Assembly: GCA_963840565.1 (NCBI GenBank)
Contig: CAWIZH010000001.1
Location: 1 to 64,000 of the forward strand
Source of the DNA: VRUE01 sp963840565
GTDB lineage: Bacteria > Actinomycetota > Thermoleophilia > Solirubrobacterales > 70-9
Length of the DNA: 64,000 nt
Direction of reading: 5' to 3'
Positions 56,244 through 61,191 of the stretch are shown piece after piece. Numbering within the stretch: the first letter of the stretch is position 1; each line of letters opens with the position of its first letter. Both the position numbers and the translations under genes were made by a program. The notes under the pieces are model-generated. The model had not been told where the DNA came from, did not search any database, and saw only the letters and a list, made by a program, of their open reading frames with translations.

Positions 56244-57184
56244 AGGTCTTCGTAGCGGGTGCGAGCGGGACGATGGGCAGGCCGCTGGTGCGCCGGCTGA
56301 TCGGCGCCGGTCACGAGGTGACCGGGATGACGCGCTATGAGGGGCGCGCGGCGAAGATTCGCGAGGCAGGAGCGAACGCAGCGATCTGCGACGTCTTCGA
56401 CGCCGCGGCGTTGGAGTCGGCGCTCGCCGAAGCTGCGCCTGAGGTGGTCGTGCATCAGCTGACCTCGCTGCCGCGGCGGCTCGACTACAAAGCCAAGGAC
56501 GATCCGCTGGCCGCGACCAACCGCGTGCGCAGCGAGGGCACCCGCAACCTCCTTGGCGCCGCGAAGGCCGCCGGTGCCCGCCGCTTGGTGGCCGAGAGCG
56601 TCGCCTTCCTCTACGCGCCCGAAGGCGATTGGGTCAAGGACGAGGAGGCGCCCTTGTTCCACGGCGCCCCTGCTCCCTTCGGCGGTGCGGTCGAGGCGCT
56701 TGCCGATCTCGAGCGCCAGGTGACCGGTGCCGAGGGCATCGAGGGTCTGGTCCTCCGCTACGGCTGGCTCTACGGCCCCGGCACCTACTTCGATCGCGAC
56801 GGCTCGCAGACCGAGGAAGCGCTGAAGCGGCGCCTGCCGATCGTCGGCAAGGGCAGCGGCACATTCTCCTTCCTCCAGGTCGAGGACGCAGCAGAAGCGA
56901 CGGTGGCCGCGGTCGAGCGCGGTGCGCCCGGCACCTACAACGTGGTCGACGATGAGCCGGCGCCGATGCGCGAGTGGGTGCCGGCCTTCGCCCAGGCCAT
57001 CGGCGCCAAGCCTCCGCGGCGCGTGCCGGTCTGGCTCGCCCGCCTGATCGCCGGCTCCGTCGCCGCCAACTCGGCGACCCAGCTGCGCGGTGCCGCCAAC
57101 GCCAAGGCCAAGCGCGAGCTTGGCTGGGAGCCGCGCTACCCGAGCTGGCGCGAGGGCTTCGCCGACCCCGCGGCACGCGGCTAG
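56240..57184 (+). CDS. NAD(P)-dependent epimerase/dehydratase (extended SDR)
   Basis: A 314-residue Rossmann-fold protein. The dinucleotide-binding GASGTMGRPLVRRL lies at residues about 7-20, VVVHQLTSLP at strand 4, and a TNRVRSEGTRNLLGAAKAAG helix at about 93-112. The active-site region AESVAFLYAP keeps a Ser and a Tyr but not a standard YxxxK, so it may be an atypical or reductase-like SDR. FLQVEDAAEATVAAV matches the substrate-loop region of the NmrA/epimerase group. Coupled to the upstream membrane gene. Substrate unknown. Confidence 0.87.
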   Translation: MKVFVAGASGTMGRPLVRRLIGAGHEVTGMTRYEGRAAKIREAGANAAICDVFDAAALESALAEAAPEVVVHQLTSLPRRLDYKAKDDPLAATNRVRSEGTRNLLGAAKAAGARRLVAESVAFLYAPEGDWVKDEEAPLFHGAPAPFGGAVEALADLERQVTGAEGIEGLVLRYGWLYGPGTYFDRDGSQTEEALKRRLPIVGKGSGTFSFLQVEDAAEATVAAVERGAPGTYNVVDDEPAPMREWVPAFAQAIGAKPPRRVPVWLARLIAGSVAANSATQLRGAANAKAKRELGWEPRYPSWREGFADPAARG

Positions 57185-57198
57185 AGCCTCGCTACCGA

Positions 57199-57230
57199 AC
57201 AAAGAAACGGCCCGCCGAAGCGGACCGTTT
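57199..57230 (-). terminator. Rho-independent terminator of tRNA-like locus 2
   Basis: Minus strand: an 11-bp stem AAACGGTCCGC/GCGGGCCGTTT (one G-U) closed by a UUCG tetraloop, followed by CTTTG. It is homologous in form and sequence to the terminator of locus 1 at 53155-53184. It lies 15 bp past the stop of the convergent epimerase gene. Confidence 0.82.
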
Positions 57231-57254
57231 CAAACTAAAGGGTTTAAGTCCCTT

Positions 57255-57270
57255 CCGACTGACACTCGGG
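57255..57270 (-). promoter_or_regulatory. Segment complementary to the anticodon arm of tRNA-like 2
   Basis: In the minus-strand transcript CCCGAGUGUCAGUCGG can pair with CCGAUUGACACUCGGG (57345-57360), which is exactly the anticodon stem-loop of tRNA-like 2: 16 contiguous pairs with one G-U. It lies about 29 nt after the RNA's 3' end and 25 nt before the terminator. Because the anticodon arm is itself self-complementary, the two foldings compete. Confidence 0.72.
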
Positions 57271-57298
57271 TCGTAAACGCTACCACACGGGATTTCAG

Positions 57299-57389
57299 CG
57301 GAGGGGGAGGGACTCGAACCCTATCCGGGCTTCGAACCCGGACTCCCGAGTGTCAATCGGGGAGCCACAACCTCGTGACGTCCCCCTCC
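57299..57389 (-). tRNA. selC/allo-tRNA-like RNA 2, anticodon GAC
   Basis: A 91-nt cloverleaf. The acceptor GGAGGGGG/CCCCCTCC has 8 bp with discriminator G. The D stem has 6 bp (GTCACG/TGTGGC with G-U pairs) and loop AGGT. The anticodon stem CCCGA/TCGGG has 5 bp with loop TTGACAC (GAC). The variable arm is 7 bp (TCCGGGT/GCCCGGA) with loop TCGAA, and the T stem is 4 bp (AGGG/CCCT) with loop TTCGAGT. CCA is not encoded (CTG follows). The same 8/4 layout, D loop and anticodon as locus 1 with diverged stems implies a maintained structure. A serine-accepting missense tRNA or a regulatory tRNA mimic are both possible. Confidence 0.74.
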
Positions 57390-57399
57390 GCTGGCAGCG

Positions 57400-57427
57400 A
57401 GCGTAGTCGTGGATTTCCCTGCATCAA
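57400..57427 (-). promoter_or_regulatory. Promoter of tRNA-like locus 2
   Basis: Minus strand: -35 TTGATG (57422-57427), 16-bp spacer, -10 TACGCT (57400-57405), with the RNA's 5' G at 57389. The upstream block 57424-57442 is 16/19 identical to that of locus 1, while the surrounding genes differ. Confidence 0.65.
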
Positions 57428-57504
57428 GGGGTGTTTCACTTAGTTCACCGTTTCGTTTCACAATCCGCACATTCCAGCTCCGTCGCACATAGGATGCGGT
57501 GGGA

Positions 57505-58070
57505 ATGCCGAGCTCCGACGCCGCCAAGCAGATACTGCTCGCCGAGCTGCGCGAGCACTCGCTGATTCTTGGCGAGGTGACTCTCGCGAGCGGCGTGACC
57601 GCGCAGTACTACGTCGATGCGCGCCGGGCGCTGCTGCGCCCGGCCGGGTTCCTCGCTGCGGGCGAGCTGATCGCCGCTGCCGCGGCCGAGGTGGGAGCGA
57701 CGGCGGTCGGAGGCCCCGCCACGGCTGCGATCCCGCCTTCCTGCGCTGCACTCGCAGTCCCGGCCGGCCGGGACCTCGTCGGCTTCTTCGTCCGCGGCGA
57801 GCGCAAGCAGCACGGCCTGCAGCGCTGGGTCGAGGGCCCGGTCGAGTCCGGCGCCCGCTGCCTCGTGGTCGAGGACACGGTCACCTCCGGCGGCTCGACC
57901 GTGAGCGCGATCGAGCGCATCGCCGAGCAGGGCCTGGAGGTCGCCGGCGTGATCGCCGTCGTCGACCGCCTCGCCGGCGGGGGGAGAGGATCGAAGCTGC
58001 GGCGGGTGCCCCCTATCGCGCCCTGCTCACGATCGACGAGATCTACCCCGAGCGTCCCGACCGCGACTGA
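57505..58070 (+). CDS. pyrE: Orotate phosphoribosyltransferase, C-terminal frameshift
   Basis: Adds phosphoribose from PRPP to orotate in UMP synthesis. The N-terminal SGVTAQYYVDARRALLRPAG and the PRPP-binding motif LVVEDTVTSGGS (about residues 117-128) are present. GVIAVVDRLAGGG leads to an indel near 57988; the natural end in the next frame reads YRALLTIDEIYPERPDRD and stops at 58068-58070. ATG 57505 is used; GTG 57499 is an alternative. Length about 188 residues, normal. It begins 62 bp beyond the tRNA-like 2 promoter region, divergently. Confidence 0.92.
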
Positions 58071-58093
58071 GCCTGCACCTACGATCTACGTAG

Positions 58094-58528
58094 ATGGCTC
58101 TGCCGATAGTTACGACATCCGATTGGCTCGCTGCGCACCCGCCGAGGAGCGACCGCTTTAGCAAGACGTTGGCCGAGCTGGGCCGCCGATCGGGTCCGGA
58201 TGCGGATTTTCAACACGGGGTGCGGGAGTTCCTCGATGAGTTCGCCCTGCGTGCCGATGATCGTTCGAGGGTGGCAGCCGTCGTCGAGGAGCCGCCGCGC
58301 ACCGGCGATGCCCGGCACGATGCGTACCTGGGCGCGCTCGCAGAGCACCTTGCGACGGTGCACCGCTTCGACCGGCCGGCATGGTCGGTGGCGCCGAGCC
58401 GGTTTCTCGATCGCTTTTGGTTCGTCAGCGATGTCCGCGGCTTCCGCGCAATGTCGATTGCCCAAGCGCCGGCCGCCTTCCGCCGCCGCGGCATCTTCAT
58501 CCCGGAGCGCTCGCTGCACCGGGTCTGA
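58094..58528 (+). CDS. Hypothetical protein paired with a nucleotidyltransferase gene
   Basis: A 144-residue cytosolic protein. The first half is a charged helical part (DADFQHGVREFLDEFALRADDRSRVAAVVEEP). The second half has a Trp/Phe-rich block (WSVAPSRFLDRFWFVSDVRGFRAMSIAQAP) ending AAFRRRGIFIPERSLHRV. This C-terminal AFRRRGIFI signature is typical of short genes that precede DUF6036-type nucleotidyltransferases. The next gene starts 3 bp after its stop, so they form a pair, probably antitoxin- or regulator-like plus transferase. The function is unproven. Confidence 0.75.
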   Translation: MALPIVTTSDWLAAHPPRSDRFSKTLAELGRRSGPDADFQHGVREFLDEFALRADDRSRVAAVVEEPPRTGDARHDAYLGALAEHLATVHRFDRPAWSVAPSRFLDRFWFVSDVRGFRAMSIAQAPAAFRRRGIFIPERSLHRV

Positions 58529-58531
58529 TCG

Positions 58532-59038
58532 ATGGACCGCGATCAGATCATCGAGGCGCTGACGGCATTGGCCGCGGAGCTCGATCGCCGCGGCGTCGGT
58601 GCGGAGATGTACGTCGTGGGAGGGGCGGCGATCGCCCTCGCCTTTGACGAGCGCAGGGCCACCCGCGACATCGATGCCGTGTTCGAGCCCAAGGGCATCG
58701 TCTACGAAGCGGCGGCGAGCGTGGCCGAGGAGCACGATCTGCCGCCGGGTTGGCTCAATGATGCGGTCAAGGGCTTTCTCGCCAGCGACGATCCGGCAGC
58801 CGCACCGGTGCTGGATCTGCCCGGCTTGCGTTGTCTCACAGCGTCCCCCGAGGCGCTGCTCGCGCTCAAGGTCCTCGCCCACCGGATCGGCGAGGACGAG
58901 GACGACCTGCGGTTGCTTGCCCGCGAGCTCAGCCTCGAGCGCGCCGATCAGGTGCTCGCGGTGGCCGAGCGCACCTTCGGCGACCGGCTGGATCCCGCGG
59001 CCCGTTTCTTCGTCGAGCAGATCTTCAGCCCCGAGTAG
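58532..59038 (+). CDS. DUF6036/AbiEii-like nucleotidyltransferase
   Basis: A 168-residue protein of the minimal nucleotidyltransferase fold. The GGAAIAL motif (about residues 31-37) is followed by RATRDIDAVFEP with the DxD metal ligands (about 44-55), and a helical C-terminus (ALLALKVLAHRIGEDEDDLRLLAREL). The layout matches AbiEii-type toxins and the DUF6036 group. The upstream 144-residue gene is tightly coupled, and yceH follows at once, so all three may be co-transcribed. It could modify tRNA or protein; substrate unknown. Confidence 0.84.
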   Translation: MDRDQIIEALTALAAELDRRGVGAEMYVVGGAAIALAFDERRATRDIDAVFEPKGIVYEAAASVAEEHDLPPGWLNDAVKGFLASDDPAAAPVLDLPGLRCLTASPEALLALKVLAHRIGEDEDDLRLLARELSLERADQVLAVAERTFGDRLDPAARFFVEQIFSPE

Positions 59039-59716
59039 ATGGAGCCCGACGCCGTCGAGATTCGCGTGCTCGGCTGTTTGATCGAGAAGCAGCGCACCAC
59101 GCCCGATGCCTATCCGCTCTCGCTCAACTCGCTGCGCCTCGCCTGCAACCAGGCGACCAACCGCGAGCCGGTGGTCGACTACGACGAGCAGGCCGTGGTC
59201 GAGGCCCTGCGCCGCCTCGCCTTACGCGGCTGGACCCGCCTCGCCAGCGGCGCCGGCAGCCGCGCCCGCAAGTATCGCCACCTGCTCGACCAGGCCTTTG
59301 GGCTGGAGGACGCCGAGATTGCCCTGCTCGCGGTGCTGATGCTGCGCGGCCCGCAGACTCCGGGGGAGCTGAAGCAGCGCGCCGATCGCCTGCATCGCTT
59401 CGCCGATCTCGCTGCCGTTCACGGCACCCTCGACCGCCTGGTCGAGCGCGGTCAGGTCGCCCGCCACGATCGCCGGCCGGGCCAGAAGGAGGACCGCTAT
59501 GAGCAGCTGCTTGGCGGCGTTGCCGCGGAGCCGGCGCTAACGAGCGCTCCCGCGGCCGAGCCCGAGGGGCAGAGCTCTCAGCCGGAGGAGGAGGCGGCTT
59601 CCGCGGAGCCGGCGGAAGAGCTGACCCCCGCCGAGGACCGCCTCACCCGCCTCGAGCGGGAAGTGGCCGAGCTCCGCACCGAGCTGGCCGCCCTGCGCGC
59701 CGATCTCGGCGACTGA
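59039..59716 (+). CDS. yceH: YceH/UPF0502 (DUF480) family protein
   Basis: A 225-residue protein starting right at the previous stop. Two tandem winged-helix parts carry the family signatures EIRVLGCLIEKQRTTPDAYPLSLNSL and NQATNREPVV (residues about 7-45), then EIALLAVLMLRGPQTPGELKQR (about 98-119) and VHGTLDRLVERG. The C-terminal 60 residues are a Glu/Ala-rich linker and coiled coil (LTRLEREVAELRTELAALRADL). Probably DNA-binding; no established function. Confidence 0.9.
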   Translation: MEPDAVEIRVLGCLIEKQRTTPDAYPLSLNSLRLACNQATNREPVVDYDEQAVVEALRRLALRGWTRLASGAGSRARKYRHLLDQAFGLEDAEIALLAVLMLRGPQTPGELKQRADRLHRFADLAAVHGTLDRLVERGQVARHDRRPGQKEDRYEQLLGGVAAEPALTSAPAAEPEGQSSQPEEEAASAEPAEELTPAEDRLTRLEREVAELRTELAALRADLGD

Positions 59717-59721
59717 GCTCG

Positions 59722-59919
59722 CTACCCCGTTCTTCTCGAGCGGGACCGAGCTCCACTCGCTCTCCCGCGAAATGCAAGGGCAATCAGCAGTGCTCCGAGT
59801 GCAAGGGTCACGATCGCCGAGAATCCTTCGTACCCCAAGCCCGCCCAGCGGCCCATGGTCAGGGCGCCGATTATGGCGACGATGGCCAGGCACGTGTATC
59901 GGAGCTGACGTTCGCTCAT
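59722..59919 (-). CDS. Small two-helix membrane protein
   Basis: A 65-residue protein with two hydrophobic segments (TCLAIVAIIGALTMGRWAG and GFSAIVTLALGALLIALAF) and a basic Arg/Ser tail. ATG 59919 lies 2 bp after the stop of the small gene upstream; an overlapping ATG at 59931 is also possible. It is convergent with yceH. The function is unknown; with its neighbour it looks like a small membrane-protein operon. Confidence 0.6.
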   Translation of the reverse strand: MSERQLRYTCLAIVAIIGALTMGRWAGLGYEGFSAIVTLALGALLIALAFRGRASGARSRSRRTG

Positions 59920-59921
59920 CT

Positions 59922-60092
59922 TCAAAACCATAGTCCTTCAACCAACGCCCGGCAGACACCAAGTGCCCCGCCTGCAACCAACCCCCACGCCATGTAGTCG
60001 GGTAGATCGTCGTCCTGCCGACCAAGCGAGATCGCCGCGCCGACCACAGCGCCTACCCCGGCCATGTCGGCGATCGTCCCGATCGGATCCAT
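59922..60092 (-). CDS. 56-aa membrane-associated hypothetical protein
   Basis: ATG 60092 to TGA 59922-59924 encodes 56 residues with two Gly/Ala-rich segments (MAGVGAVVGAAISLG and MAWGLVAGGALGVCRALV) separated by a polar RQDDDLPDY loop. The amphipathic, Gly-rich pattern and tight spacing to the next small membrane gene support it as real. No clear ribosome site is seen. The function is unknown. Confidence 0.5.
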   Translation of the reverse strand: MDPIGTIADMAGVGAVVGAAISLGRQDDDLPDYMAWGLVAGGALGVCRALVEGLWF

Positions 60093-60160
60093 GGGGACAT
60101 AAGGGACCGGGCGTCATTCCTCTCCCCGAGACAGTCTCCTTTCTCATAAAAACGTCTAGC

Positions 60161-60189
60161 TTGACTTTATGAAAGTCTCCGTTTACAGT
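60161..60189 (+). promoter_or_regulatory. Strong sigma-70-type promoter with structured leader
   Basis: -35 TTGACT (60161-60166), 17-bp spacer, -10 TACAGT (60184-60189). A leader of about 120 nt follows to ATG 60316. It contains a GTCGTCT/AGACGAC hairpin and a GCCGCT/AGCGGC hairpin and ends in a strong GAGGAGAG ribosome site. The leader does not match a riboswitch class that I can name. Confidence 0.7.
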
Positions 60190-60315
60190 CTTTGGCGTCG
60201 TCTCTGAAAGACGACAGGGACAAGCACCACAGGGACTACATAACCGAGCCTCGAGGAAGCCGCTAAGGGAAGCGGCGGGCAGAGGGGCTCACGGGACAAG
60301 AGGAGAGAGATCTAG

Positions 60316-61068
60316 ATGTTCTCGACGCTACGCACGCGCTTTGGGATCCCGGGAGTCATCTCGGTGATTGCCCTTGTGTTCGCGATGTTCGGTGGCGCCT
60401 ACGCCGCCTCCAGCTCTTCAGGCGGTGGCAAGGCCACCGCCTCGGCGAAGCAGGGCAAGCAGGGCAAGCAGGGGAAGCCGGGCAAGACCGGCAAGACCGG
60501 GCCCGCAGGTCCGGCTGGGCCCGCAGGTCCTGCAGGAGCCAAGGGCGACCCTGGTTCGCCGGGTTCGAACGGCGCCCCCGGTACGAGCGTCACCAACACC
60601 GCCGAGCCAAAAGGCGCCAACTGTGCGGAAGGCGGCAGCAAATTGGTCGGCACCGCGACCACCTACGCCTGCAACGGCAAAGAAGGCTCGCCGTGGACCG
60701 CCGGTGGAGTCCTGCCGAAAGGCAAGACCGAGACCGGTGTGTGGAGCAGCTTCGCCTTTGCCGAAGGCGCGACCGGCGTGGGCACCGGGGTCCCGATCTC
60801 ATTCTCTATTCCACTGGTGAATGCACCGGAAACAGTCCTTGTGACTCTCGCGGAAGGCAGCAAGCCGGGCTGCGCTGGGGTTGTCAACGACATACCAAAA
60901 GCCGCCGAAGGCAAGCTGTGCCTCTATGAAGGGGTTGGGCCTGGTATCACGATCGGTGAAACGCCGGCCTTCGAAACATTTCAAGCGACCTCTACGGGAT
61001 CCATGGTTATGGGTTCGTGCGCTGAATTCTGCGCGTGGGAAGGGGTCTGGGCAGCCACGGCTGGCTAG
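60316..61068 (+). CDS. Secreted collagen-like protein
   Basis: A 250-residue protein. The N-terminal hydrophobic segment (IPGVISVIALVFAMFGGAYA, about residues 11-30) acts as signal or anchor. About 48-92 is a Gly-X-Y collagen-like repeat (GKQGKPGKTGKTGPAGPAGP type). The C-terminal 150 residues form a beta-rich domain with cysteines (GANCAEGG, TTYACNGKEG, KPGCAGVV, KLCLYEG, GSCAEFCAWEG). It is preceded by a strong promoter and GAGGAGAG ribosome site, so it is probably abundant. Such proteins form trimeric surface filaments; the partner is unknown. Confidence 0.88.
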   Translation: MFSTLRTRFGIPGVISVIALVFAMFGGAYAASSSSGGGKATASAKQGKQGKQGKPGKTGKTGPAGPAGPAGPAGAKGDPGSPGSNGAPGTSVTNTAEPKGANCAEGGSKLVGTATTYACNGKEGSPWTAGGVLPKGKTETGVWSSFAFAEGATGVGTGVPISFSIPLVNAPETVLVTLAEGSKPGCAGVVNDIPKAAEGKLCLYEGVGPGITIGETPAFETFQATSTGSMVMGSCAEFCAWEGVWAATAG

Positions 61069-61100
61069 TACGGGGAACTCCAAGGTTGAACGATCAGGAA

Positions 61101-61140
61101 CAGGTACCGATCCGGCCATATCCGTCCGGATCGGTACCTG
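61101..61140. repeat. Perfect 15-bp-stem palindrome after the collagen-like gene
   Basis: CAGGTACCGATCCGG (61101-61115) and its exact complement (61126-61140) surround a 10-nt loop. It lies 32 bp after the collagen-like stop and 51 bp before the next ATG. No U-tract follows, so it is not a classic terminator. A related ATACCGATCCGGTACCTC stretch occurs near 28085, suggesting a dispersed motif. Confidence 0.85.
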
Positions 61141-61191
61141 GCCCCCCTTGCCGACACCCGCAATACCAAGCAGATGAACAGAGGACGACAC

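Noticed and set aside
57199..57442. tmRNA or T-box leader
   Set aside because: There is no tag reading frame or permuted ends, and both acceptor strands lie in one cloverleaf. A T-box would sit upstream of a gene on the same strand and carry the UGGN bulge; here the unit is convergent with the neighbouring gene and ends in its own terminator.
37080..58070. Many long minus- or plus-strand frames lying opposite real genes (for example opposite mmpL, otsA, mce and the epimerase)
   Set aside because: They have Arg/Pro/Ala-rich low-complexity translations typical of antisense frames in high-GC DNA and no family features.
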